Under the pieces are notes generated by a model, which worked only from the letters and a program-made list of their open reading frames with translations, was not told where the DNA came from and did not search any database. This document shows positions 1 to 11,253 of a stretch of 64,000 nucleotides of DNA, piece by piece (position 1 is the stretch's first letter; every line of letters starts with the position of its first letter). Origin of the DNA: Fragaria x ananassa (taxonomy: Eukaryota; Streptophyta; Magnoliopsida; Rosales; Rosaceae); the NCBI GenBank assembly GCA_034370585.1, contig CP139756.1:11224501-11288500 (forward strand), written 5' to 3'. The translations under genes and the position numbers were made by a program.

Positions 1-2987
1 TACCTTGTCTATGATGCCATATTCAACTGCCTCGCTGGGACTGAAATATTTTGGACGTCTAATGTCCGCTTCAATTTGCTCGGTTGATTTTCCAACATGC
101 TTAGCAAAGAGCTTGACCTACAACACAAATCAACAAACAATGAATCCATAGATCCCTTCTTGTTTAAACTTATGTTGGCCTGGACATCAAAAATGCAGAT
201 TTCACATGCAATTTAAAAAATTAGTCACTTCTGAACTCAACTACATATGTTTAGCGACCAACACCTATTCAAAGATATGTTAACAATAAATGAAAAGAAT
301 CAAGGGGAAACTCTTTATAAAGAGGAACAATTTTGTTCTTTCTACTTACAGACTGATGGCCTGTTTCATTGATTTGTGTATTACAAAATGGGTCTGAGAT
401 GAAGATTAAATAGCAGAAGTCTTTCTTTTCTTTTCATTTCTATACATGGAACTATTGCTCCTGAGCTAAATGCTGTGAACTTTGACAGAGTATCAGATTT
501 AAAGATATAGACACTCAAAGTACTTTAATTGCAGTCAACCAACAAGGAGTTAGTTTGTAACCAGCCAATTTACATAGATTACATTCTACAAACTTCAACT
601 TGTAAACTCAGAAACTGTTTATCCAATCACTACTGTTGCACATATCTTTTTCGTTTTGTTGGACAAGTCCCACTTCTCTCCAATTTTATAATTCATCTAC
701 CTCCAGTTGATTATGAACACATTCCTAGAACAGTTAGTAATAACAACAACAATACAATTTATACATATGCTTCTTTTGTTTCTTTTTCTGATAAATTATA
801 AGCCACAATTTTCCAAATGGTTTCACTTCCCAGCTATAGAAAAGAGAAAAATGGAACCACAAGAAAACAGAACAGATAGTCTCTGTATCATATTGTTACT
901 TTTAAGTTTCAGCCAACATTCAAATGTAATCAATGAGCAACAGTGAACATGGAAATAAATGTGTAGTCCAATGACCATTATTCTTACCAACTCGTCTTTC
1001 ACATTCTTCACTTCTTTTCTTGCAAGTTCAATATCTGTTGCTTGACCTTGGAACCTTGCAATTGGCTGCACATAAATAGTAAATAAGATAACTAATTTGG
1101 TCAGAATGTAATTCGTTCACTAGTGCCACACCCAGCTCAAAATTCTTAATTCAGCCTGGCATATACCATTTAATTGATACGTACTTTGAAGTTCAAGAAA
1201 TTTAGTGATAAAGATAGAACCTGCTTTATCATGATTGTTGATGAGGGTAACGCAGAACGGTTTCCCTTTGCACCAGCAGCCAAGAGTAAAGCAGCTTCTC
1301 CCCAAGCATTACCAACACATAGAGTAAATATCGGTGGCTTGACATACCTGCAGTGGTGAAAACACAGTTTAACCTCCAAGGGTGAAGTTCATAACATCCA
1401 TAAAATTCAATGAAAGGTAAGATGGAAAAATACATGATATAGCAATAAAAAAAACAACAAATTAGTTACCGCATGACATCATATATGGCAAGAGCTTCTG
1501 TCTCGTACCCCAATTTCTCACCACCCTGGAGAATACAAGATAAGACTAATATTAACGAATTACTATATTAAATGAATGAGGGGAAATGGGGCAATATTCA
1601 TAATCTACATTTTCTGTTATGAGTAAATGCGAAAAGAGGCAAAAGCTGGGAAGAGAAATTTCTACACTAAAGTGTATTTAAACAATTAAGAATCAACTAC
1701 TCTGCTTTCTGATCAAGTTTATTAATAGTGATCACTTACTGTTGCAAAGAACTTGAATTACAAATACAGTTAAAATTCAGAAAAACAATGCAGAAATAGC
1801 CTAAAACTTAAAGAAAAAAAGAGGTTATCATTCATTATTTAGTTCAGAATCTTGCAAAGGACCTTTTGCCTTATGATAAATACTGCTGCCAACAATTTAC
1901 ACATATTGAACTCGTCTCCCCAAGAATCAAATCACAAAAAACCTCTGGGAACAAAACTAAATGGTATAAACATATCACCAGAACTGCTATGTTACGTTGA
2001 AACCACCCTTCTTTAGCACAAATACAACCAACTCGAGCACCAACATTAACATCTAAGCCATTTCTGGCATGACATGCAACAGCACTACGACCAAGGATGA
2101 TTTATGCACAATAACGTAATACAACATATCCTCCTGAAGAATCTAAAACTAGGACATGCCTAAAAAGTAGCGGTGAGAGCGGTTCCCTATTACTTATTTT
2201 GATTGTTGGGGGAGGCATTTAGCACTTATCCACATTTCCAACAAACTTGAAACTTCCAATAAAAAACATAATATCATATCTCCCATCGACAGTGTGCTTT
2301 AATGTGCTAAGAAAACAGTCCTACTAAACCTAGCGAATATAAACAAGGTCCGGACTTCAAACCTTGGTTGTTCCAGTGGAATTTATGTACAAGTAGATAG
2401 GCTTCGTATCGTCCTCGTACTGAAGATAGAGAAACTCTGCAAGAATCAACTCAGTTACTGAAGGAACAAGCGACATTCCCAAGTAAACAATTCGATTCTT
2501 GTATAGATACGATGCCAGGTCCGGAGGTGGTTGCTCCCATGCGCTTCCCCTTTGAAATGGAATAACCTAACAAACCAAATTCACATTCAAATTCATCACA
2601 TATCAAACATTCTCCAAAACCTTAAATTTCTTGGAGTAAATTCCTATTGAGCCTAGTAAACACGTAAAGATAAGAGTTTTGAAGGAAGAGAAATGTGTGA
2701 AGGTAATTAGGGGGAGTTACCATGGTGACGACACCGCGTTTGGGCTTAGAGCCACGATCCGACGCCGGATTGAGAGAGGAAGGGCTGAGCTTGAGGCCGG
2801 AGAGGTCGGAGGAGACGCTGCCGCCGGCGAAGGGCGAGAGGAAGCTGGAGGAGAGGGAGGCTCTGAGAGGCGAACAAGACGACATCGTTTGGACACGGTT
2901 AGGGTTTAGGGCTCGGGGAGAGGCTGGCGGGGCTGAGAGGCGCGCGTGAAGCAAGAAGCTGGAAGCTGAGGTGGCGGAAACCTCCAT
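1..2987 (-). CDS. CLPR4: ClpR4, non-catalytic subunit of the chloroplast Clp protease (3' end outside window)
   Basis: Exons on the minus strand: 2987-2721, 2566-2363, 1525-1470, 1347-1221, 1065-988 and 117 to beyond position 1. All five introns are GT-AG and the reading frame stays open. ATG 2987 begins MEVSATSASS, a Ser/Ala-rich plastid transit peptide of roughly 80 residues. The mature part has the ClpP fold signatures IPFQRGSAWEQPPPDLASYL, GNAWGEAALLLAAGAKGNR and RFQGQATDIELARKE. Compared with catalytic ClpP, the active-site Ser position reads Gly (GNAWGEA), the His of MIHQP reads Lys (MIKQP), and the Asp before the FSP motif is not Asp, so the triad is absent. That is the defining trait of ClpR proteins. 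From family knowledge, ClpR4 sits in the heptameric ClpPR ring of the stroma and is needed for chloroplast development. The wording fits ClpR4 better than ClpR1-3. The C-terminal exon stops at ...YGIIDKV at the window edge. Confidence 0.93.
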
Positions 2988-3849
2988 TGAAGGTTGAGAG
3001 CGGTGGTTAGTGGTGGACTGTGGCCTGTGAGTTTGAGTGAGAGGACAGAGTAGAACAAGATATTGAAGCAAATGGAGTGGGCTTTTGTATTTCAGATTTT
3101 GACCCAATATTGTTAAGGATCCATTTCAGATTTTGACCGATTCAACATCCGAACGTGTAAATTTTGTAGCTCTAGTGATCAAGAGCATTTAGTTTTTTTT
3201 AAAGTCCGGGGTTTGAAGACTAGCACTCAACTAGCCTTGGTTATGGATCGAGTAAATTGGATTTTTCGACAAAAAGAAAGTAAACGAATTGAAAGGGATA
3301 CTCCTAACTTGAAATAAAGTTACATTATCATGAAAGTTTTTGGCTTTTCTTTGAATTCATCATTCATGTTTCTTGAATTTACTTTGATAAAAATCTAAAG
3401 CTTTCAAATCATCCTTACCCAATCCAATGGTTATTAAAAATTACAACACTTTTATGCATTTTCCCTTGTAACCATTGGAGCGAATATGATTTGGAAACAA
3501 AATCGTTGTCTAAACAAATCCAAACAAAGAAGCCGTCATTAAGATATTATAGATGAACCTTGCAATTGATGAACAATCTTCCAAAGCCAACAGTAGTCAT
3601 AAACCGCAAACCATGGTTTCATAGCTTTCAAATCATATACATGTGGGTGGGGCCGTGGGGGTATGAAATCGTTCTAACTTCATTACATACATCAGTCATG
3701 GATGTACCTTCTGGCCAACAGCACTACAACTTTATTATGGCCAAGGGAAAAAAATAAGTACACACCTCGATTCATGACAAGGTGCAATACCGCAAACAGA
3801 GAGCCTAGGAGATCCCCGTCTGCTAATGCTTGGGTCCCAAGGCTAAATA
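2988..3849. other. Intergenic: CLPR4 upstream region and 3' flank of the heptahelical protein gene
   Basis: No gene is supported here. Positions 2988-3110 must carry the 5' UTR and core promoter of CLPR4 on the minus strand. The remainder is AT-rich, with no convincing open frame or repeat. Positions 3690-3849 adjoin the stop codon of the next minus-strand gene and probably include its 3' UTR. Confidence 0.5.
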
Positions 3850-6135
3850 CTAACAACCCTGCAAGTCCCGCCATCTTAAATAGACGAGTCCTGCATGATA
3901 ATGTGTGTAAGCTCCTGCCACAACCAATATATGAAACAGTTGGTGACTGTGGCCAGCAATGTCAAACTTTCCGGGTCTCCACCGCTCAGGTATCCTTGTG
4001 GCATAAATCACAGCCCCCAATCCGTAGAGGACTCCCATTAACACCTCGTAACAAGTAGTCTGCAGGACCTCAGGCCGATTCCGGAACAATATGAGCTTAT
4101 GAACTAAAGGAACCACACCAGACATGCCCATCCCAAAGAAGAGAGAGGCGCGAATACTGCGGAACTTGGGTCCTTGAAACATTGGCAGGAGGGAAAAAGC
4201 AATGGTGGCAATACCAAGAATTGTTATGAATCCCAAGTAGAGATTGCAAAAGAAGGGGTTGCACATGAATGAGTAGTAGACGGGAGGGTAAAACGAGGTT
4301 GCAATGAGTGCAGCAATGCCTGCATAGTCACACCTCAGAACAATGTACGAAAGGCGTGCCGAATGGCAAGCAAGGAGGTGGCATGCACTACTGGCTAGCA
4401 AGCAGAACATGGCTCCACCTAAGAAGGCAAAGAAAGGCCACCTTGTAATTGGCCGAACCATAAGGGGAGCAACCATGTCCATCACATCATCTGTTACTCC
4501 ATACTGCAATTATCAAATAAAGCACAAAGACATCAGACTGTGAACACGGAAAGAAAAGAACTTAAAATGTATGTTTCCACAGGTATAAAGAACATGTCAT
4601 ATAGAGACCTTTCACAACCGTCAATCATAAATGTTACTCAATTGAAAACAACCTTTAATTGAGGCCAGCCAGAAAATACTCGAATATTCAATTTTCATCA
4701 AGACAAAAGGATATCTAATCAGGTAGGTTGGTCAAAATTCATTCATATGAATGGGAAGTCATCAAATTTGAATCACCAAAATAAAGATTTGTGTGACCAT
4801 ATATTACAAACAGAGTTGCATGTTACACTAATTAATGTCAAGGAGCAGGGCAATACCGGTACAGAATTGTCGGCTTGGTAGGAATGGGATAACCGCTCAG
4901 GCAAGCAATTGGTGACAAGTTCCACTAGATGCCCTGAAACTGAAGAAAGAAAATCCATAGATGGCAGAGATGTCTTAAAATCAGACAGGTTGGGTAGTGA
5001 AGGAAGGCAATTCAACAGTTCTGGACGAATTTTGTGGAAATCGGCACTTCTAATCATGTCAGGCAAACGTTGCAGGTAATGCAGATCAATGATTTCCGGA
5101 GCTCTTGTTGCTGTGTAAATGGTGAGGAAAAGGAAAAGGAAGAAGCCAATCAAATGCCTGAAAACAGAGTAAAAAAATCTTTAAGAAAAACAGGCCTAAT
5201 ATCAATCTCAGGTAATCAATGTTCTTTTCATAAGACGGTAAGCTTCAATATAATGACTTCATGAGACATTTCAAAAGATACTGAACAAGTTGGTGGATTC
5301 AATCCAGATGAGAGAAATGAAAAGAGAAATACAGTAGTATTGGATTATAAACAGGGCTACTATACTTACGTCCAGACATTAAGAGTTTCATTGTGGATAG
5401 AAAACATGCTTAGAAACACTTGCTCCAATGGCCATTCTGATCGGTAGTAACCCAGAATGAACTCATTGTCCCTTAAGAACATAGGCAATGAATGGTATTC
5501 AACAAGCTGATATTTTACTTTCTTCCACAGTCTCTTTCCCTTCCCTTCCTTCTCAAAGTCAGTATCGGAAGTGCAACCATCTATCATCTCTGCAACCCAA
5601 AAGAAACAACAAGCAACACATAACCTTGTCATACTACAGAACACTACAAAAAAAGGCCTGATTAATTTGCTATAGCATTGACAAATGATACGATGTTTAA
5701 TGATCCACAATCCTAAATGGCTAAATATCTACAAAGACAACTCCTTTTCCATTGAAATTTTGGATTGCAATAATTCAGTTCTTTTGCTGCAGCAACATAA
5801 TCTTAATGCAATGCAAACAGTTCAGGAGGCAAACAGGGGGACCTATGAGCCCTTAATCTATATCATAAGATTATCCAAACCCATTGTTACACTATTATGT
5901 AAAAACTTATTACCTTTTTCCCCATTACCCCTCACCCATATCCCAGCAGATAATCAATGAAAGAAACACATTTCATGAACAAACACAATGGTTTTTGCAA
6001 CACACAAAACTGATCAAGACCCCAAATAAATCCTCGACAGAATATCAATGATAATATACAATCCCGCCAGAAAGATATTAACTTTATAAAACGCAAGAAA
6101 GAAAAATCACCAGAGTTTGGAGAGGCACCACCCAT
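3850..6135 (-). CDS. HHP4: Heptahelical transmembrane protein (PAQR/adiponectin-receptor family, HHP4/HHP5 type)
   Basis: Four exons: 6135-6111, 5589-5370, 5157-4857 and 4503-3850, with GT-AG junctions. Total 1200 nt, 399 aa. The first exon is only 25 nt (MGGASPNS). PAQR hallmarks are visible: the entry block YHSLPMFLRDNEFILGYYR, HNETLNVWTHLIGF before the first membrane helix, SSACHLLACHS, DYAGIAALIATSFYPP, and the C-terminal GKFDIAGHSHQLFH and VVAGAYTHYHAG blocks. The conserved Ser/His/Asp residues are thought to form the metal-binding hydrolase-like site in this family. Seven hydrophobic segments fit. A roughly 100-residue insert between helix 1 and helix 2 (residues about 110-185, with NCLPERLSHSYQ) separates the HHP4/5 subgroup from the shorter HHP1-3. 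Arabidopsis HHPs respond to sugars, hormones and abscisic acid. The exon-2 donor (4857) is chosen because it restores phase; an alternative GT lies 6 nt upstream. The exact paralogue number is uncertain. Confidence 0.88.
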
Positions 6136-7270
6136 GATCAAAACCCAGAAGAGATTTTGATCTCTTTCTACCTCCCAGAAAGAAAAGGAAGCTAAAAAGA
6201 TTAAAACGTCGATGGAAACAATGGCCGTGAAAATAAAAGGCAAGAAATTTTATTTTTTTTGTGGGAAAGAAAATTTCCGGAGAAACGTGTTGCAGGGAGA
6301 GAGCAGGAGATTAATGCTAATCAAAGTGATGTGTGCCGTGGGGCGAGGTTCACATGATCATGAAGTCATATGATTGGAAAGGCTCGATTCGTTTCGGAAG
6401 CTCTCTCCTATGTTTGGATATTTTCAGGACACGTGGGCTACTATTGTGATGACAACGTCACTTGGACAGAGTTCTGTAAAACCGGTTCGGTAGAATTTAG
6501 AAGAAAGGACGAGTCTACAGTCGAGTGTACATTTTAATAGGTAAATAAAAGTGGTCGAAAAATTTTTATCTTACTCTGCTTATCTTCATAATTCAGATAT
6601 TGTTATTAAGTTCAGATGTTTTATTATAAATCTTAAGATGCACGAACATAATTATCTTTTTGCTAAACTGATGACCTAATGCACACAACTACGGCTTGAT
6701 AACACTACAAAAGGTCAAAACCTCATTTCAAGTAAAGGCGTAAAAACTAATTCAAATTGACATGACATTTGTCTCGCCCTTGATACAAGCCCTTATGTGT
6801 ATCGACCAACAATGAAACACTTGAGAGTTTTTGGTATTTTAGGTGACACTAAAAGGGCGATAACTAAATCACGGTTGTCTCGTAGCGTTTTCTCCCCTGC
6901 TACCTTTGTTATTGATTATTTCCTCTAGGACTCTAGATTGCGTTTCACCAGTGTGTGTTTGTCCTTTCTTGGAAGCACAGACTATTGCAAGCAAAATGAG
7001 AACTGATTACAATACCTAACTGATTACAATACCTGAGATGTAAACTTAAAAGACACATCTCCCATATGAAAACAGTCATAGTTTTGACATCTCTGCACCA
7101 ATTTTTACGTAAAGAAATGCCAACTTATCACTTGAGAATGATAGCATTGATAGGTTATTATCACGTAAAGATTAATGCAATAGCTCAAAGACTAATTTGT
7201 ACCGACCGGTTATGTCAGAATACTTCATTCTCTTTATCACTAAAAACATATTGCAATTTAACTTCCATTA
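6136..7270. other. Intergenic: upstream region of the heptahelical protein gene, up to the hAT nest
   Basis: Non-coding and AT-rich. It holds the 5' UTR and promoter of the minus-strand gene that starts at 6135. A stretch around 6700 contains CACTACAAAAGG, which resembles a CACTA terminus, but no partner end was found. No gene is supported. Confidence 0.45.
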
Positions 7271-7853
7271 ATGTCGACTAGTGGCGGATCTAGGTAGAAG
7301 GCTTTAAGCCTAGACAAAATTTCCCTCGTTAATCTACCATGTAGTCATGTTGGTCCTTTCATTTGCCTAGAAAGTGGTTGATCCGGGTTCGACTCTTGTT
7401 AAATTCTTTGTCCATCTTCATTTTTCTTCTTTTCTTCTTTGTTTTCCACCTGTTCATCTTCATTTTTTTCTTCTCTTCTTTGTTTTTCCCTTGTGCTTTT
7501 ACTTTTCTTCTTTGTTATGTTTTCTCTGTTTTTTTCTTCTTACAAATTTGTCCTATTTTCTATAAATTTGTTGCATTTGAATGAAGTAATTTTAATTTTC
7601 ATAGAAATTTCATAATCATGAGAATTACAATTCCATAAATTTAAATTTCATTAACTGAGAATTCAATTGTTTAGATTTGATGATGTAGAGTTTTAAATTG
7701 ACAAGAATTTGTATTCAGACTAACTTCAGTTAAGGGAATTGACAAATGACGCCTATTTTGTGAGGAATTCAAGTCGGGAATTTAAGCTTCTAAATTCCAC
7801 GATTATTTTCCCTTAAAAATTGCTAATTCCACAAGATAAGAATCAAAACGAGG

Positions 7854-8612
7854 TGTTAGTATGACAAGTATTGTCATTCCTATACAAAACAAATAAACGT
7901 TGATTGAGAAAGATTATTGGAATTTATTGTTGCCTAGTTTGAATAGAATTTAATTCCTTTGATATCTGATTTGCTTATTAAACTAGATTGACACTTGAAA
8001 GGAAGGAAACCTAATGTGATTAGGTTCTATATAATCTGATTATTATTTGATTTGAGACATCTTATATATCTGATTTTATTATGTCTTTGTATGGTAATAG
8101 GAGAATGGTTTACCTATTGGAAACCAATATGGTTAAAGACGTGAATAAGGAGCAGAAATTCTTCATCTATAAAAGAAGAAGCAGCAGCCATTTAGAAGAT
8201 CACTTTTTGACGCATACTTCCGTTGCAAATTATATTGATAGAAAAAGGTCGAAGTTCAACTGTTCCGTGTTGAGTTGAATTTCTTGTTTATGTGATTGAA
8301 GGATCAAGGACGTGGTTAGTTCCTTGAAGATCGAAGAAGAAGATTACTTGAAAAAGAAGAGTGCTTCAAACATATATGCTAGAGTTCTAGAGATAGTAGC
8401 CACGATCAGTGATACAAAGTTTTTAATGGACTCGTTCTTTTCATAGTGAATTTTCTTTTCAATAGGGGCTTTCAAGAGTTAAAGCCTCGGCAATGTTTTT
8501 CCTCAAATTGAGGTTTCACTAGGTAAACAAATTGTTATGTTCTTTATTTTTCGTTTCTGTCCAGTACTGTTTCAATCCCAATACCCAGAAAACGCCCATC
8601 CTAGTCCCTTTA
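7854..8612 (+). repeat. 5' LTR of the pol-less Copia element
   Basis: 759 bp, highly similar to 13804-14569. Differences are scattered substitutions and small indels (for example a short insertion in the 3' copy near 14515), so the insertion is old compared with the Copia element at 44.7 kb. Confidence 0.9.
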
Positions 8613-8614
8613 AG

Positions 8615-8626
8615 TGGTACCACAGC
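8615..8626 (+). other. Primer-binding site (initiator tRNA-Met-like)
   Basis: TGGTACCACAGC lies two bases after the 5' LTR and matches the usual plant Copia site TGGTATCAGAGC at 10 of 12 positions. Confidence 0.65.
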
Positions 8627-8670
8627 GGGTCACCAGATATACTTCGTGAGATCCATGGGTTAGTTAAAGG

Positions 8671-9975
8671 ATGGAGCACAATGCAGTTGTTGGTTCGATA
8701 AATTGTCCTCCTCTCTTAAATGAATTATTGGTAAATCATCTTGAGACTTTTGAGGTAAGAATTAAGCCTAAGAAAAAGGTAAAATATGTTTCTTTTTCTT
8801 CTGTCAATAACTGCAATACTTCTGATGATATTGATGCTTCTATTGATTTGATGTGTTTACTCAAAGATTTTAAGAAGCTTCTTAAAAATAAAAAATCTTC
8901 CAAGTTTACTGAAAATTTGTCTTGTGAAAAACCGAATTGCTTTGAGTATGATGAGATTGGTAATTTAGATGTTGATTGTGGGAAGAAAGAGTACAACTTG
9001 CATGTAGGCAAATCCTTGAAGTCCACTTAGAGCGATAGTAAGTCTGATACTAACTTTGAGAAAGAAGGAGGTTATGTAGCTCTTACTTCTACCTTTCATA
9101 ATGAATAGTCTAATACAATTGGTGTTTTGCAGGATAATATGAAGTCCAAAAATTGGGACATGGAGAAGGCTGAGTTGATTGATAAGATCAAAGTTATTCA
9201 AATTGAGGTAAAGTTCAATATGATTTAAATGAGTCACTAACCCGTGAGAATAAAATATTGTAGGTTGAATTGAAAGAAGCTCACAATCGATTGAACAAAT
9301 TTGAGATCAATTCGAAGAAAGTTTCAAAATTGATTAGACTTGGGAAGAGTCATAACAATCATGAGGGACTTGGTTTTGGAGGAGAATCATATAAACCAAC
9401 GAAGTTTGTGAAAGAAAGTCGTCATCATGATATAACTGATCTTTCAATCCCAAGTAAGAAAGTCGATGTTGAAAACTCAAAAACTAAAATGCTCCTGAAC
9501 GGTTGGTCACACCTGATCATAAGGCTTCCCAGGTAAGTACTAATGTTCGTTTGCATTATCATCAGCCCAGGTATGACCATAAATCAAAATCTTTTGTTCC
9601 TACTTGCCATTTTTGTGGAAAATTGGGACACATTCGTCCAAAGTGTAATTTACTTCATATGAACACTCAAAGGAAGAGGATGTTAAAGTTAAACTCAACT
9701 GAGTCGCTACAAGCTAAACCGAAAGAACATATGAAGTTATTGAAGAGGATTGCAGAGCCAGTTTCAATCCTAATTAAAGAAGCAGAACTCAAAGCACAAG
9801 CAAATTTAGGTAAAAAAAGGGTAAAACTAACAGCATTTCAGATCAATTTAATAATTTTAATTGTCCAGAAGTCATTGGTGGTACATGTTTTCTACCCCTT
9901 GGTAATTCAAATCAAGTTATTGGATCACCTAGAAGTGGCATTGGAGTACGCTCTAAGTATTGATGTTCTCCCTTA
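8671..9975 (+). pseudogene. Decayed Copia gag with CCHC zinc knuckle
   Basis: Open stretches in the plus strand are separated by stops. The first runs 8671-9030 and starts MEHNAVVGSINCPP. A middle part at 9270-9536 carries ...KVSKLIRLGKSHNNHEGLGF, a typical C-terminal Gag phrase in this group. A third at 9503-9975 contains the nucleocapsid motif CHFCGKLGHIRPKC (CX2CX4HX4C, about 9607-9648). Frame changes and in-frame stops near 9028, 9106 and 9225 show it cannot make a full Gag. Nothing resembling pol follows. In the family, Gag packages the element RNA into virus-like particles. Confidence 0.78.
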
Positions 9976-10318
9976 GTTTGATACATTTGACATGCATTCA
10001 TTCATGATAATGTAGGTGTTTTTCAGTTTTCAGTTTTTCTGTTTAGTACACTTCCAGGTTATCTTAGAATTGCATGCTGGGTTACAATCTTGAGGCTTCT
10101 GCAAGAAAAAGTTGATATGTGATTACCTCAGTAGTTGTCATGGCTTTCTCTATATAAAGTTGATAAATTTACAAGCATATTTGCCACTGTTTCGATGGTT
10201 TTGTGAGTATGTGCATATATGTTTTATCATGGTCGTTTTGGTCTCACTTTTACACAAAATCTTGTTGTGGTGGTATGAGAATTACTTGATATTCGTATGT
10301 TGTTTTTGTCTATTAGCT

Positions 10319-10525
10319 AGGCTAGATTATTCCCAAAGTAACCATGCATTGGTCGTGGCGAACGATATGAGGTTATGAGAGAAAAACGAGAATGGTTTGG
10401 CCACCCCGGAGAGTACTTAAAGATAAGCCAGGTTATTTCCAAAGTAAACATGTCTTGGTTGTGATGAACGATATAAAGTACCGGGTGAGAAACGAGAATG
10501 GCTTGGTCACCATGGAGACTCATAG
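10319..10525 (+). repeat. Imperfect tandem duplication, period 106 bp, in the 3' internal part of the Copia element
   Basis: Two units share CCAAAGTAA(A/C)CATG, AACGATAT and GAAACGAGAATGG at an offset of 106 bp (units about 10319-10424 and 10425-10525). They are diverged by substitutions and a small deletion. No coding potential is seen. Confidence 0.6.
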
Positions 10526-11253
10526 ACTTTGACTCGAGTAAATGTCCTTAGGGATGTCCTTATTACATCTAATACCCTAAATCCAACTGGCTTGGGAGCT
10601 ACTGGCATTCTACTCATTACATGGGTCACAAAGACAAGGATATAATTGTAAAATGTGTGCGAATAAATGGAGTAATAAGGGATGTGGAAGTGCATAATGC
10701 CCACACCAGGAGATATAAGGGGTTATAATGTTATGTTTTGAATTGATATTTTCTAAACATTTGAGTTATTTCTCACCCTATAGCATTGATTGTTCACCTT
10801 GTACACACCAGACACATGATGGATCAAAACTTGTCATATTCTTACAGGATTATCTCAAATAGGTAATTTGTGAAAGTCGATTTGTTGATTTTATGGAGAT
10901 AAAACTGTGCCTTATACTTTGGTTAAAATGCTTTGCCTCTTCCTTGCAAAAGGTCTTGAATTGTTTCCTAGCTGCATGTGTGTGCATTGATTTTTCAATC
11001 ATATGTATTTATGTTATCTCATGCATCATTTGAGGGGGAGAGCTTTTCTCCGTATAGTGAATTATATCATGATCACTCTTAGGGGGAGTATTAATACTTG
11101 GACCATATTTGCTTGGGTGATTCACCTTTGTCATTCCTAGACAAAAAGGGGGAGAGATTGTGTTTAGGGGGACAATATTGATTTTAAGGGGAAAGTTGAT
11201 TATACTTCTACATTGCTATTTGGAACATATTTTGATTATGTGTGTATTTGATA

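Noticed and set aside
5643..5660. CACTACAAAAAAAGG inside intron 1 of the heptahelical gene
   Set aside because: No matching right end or target duplication within the intron.
7370..7400. tRNA B-box-like GGTTCGACTC
   Set aside because: No A box, no cloverleaf and no SINE tail. It lies inside the hAT left arm and is probably chance.
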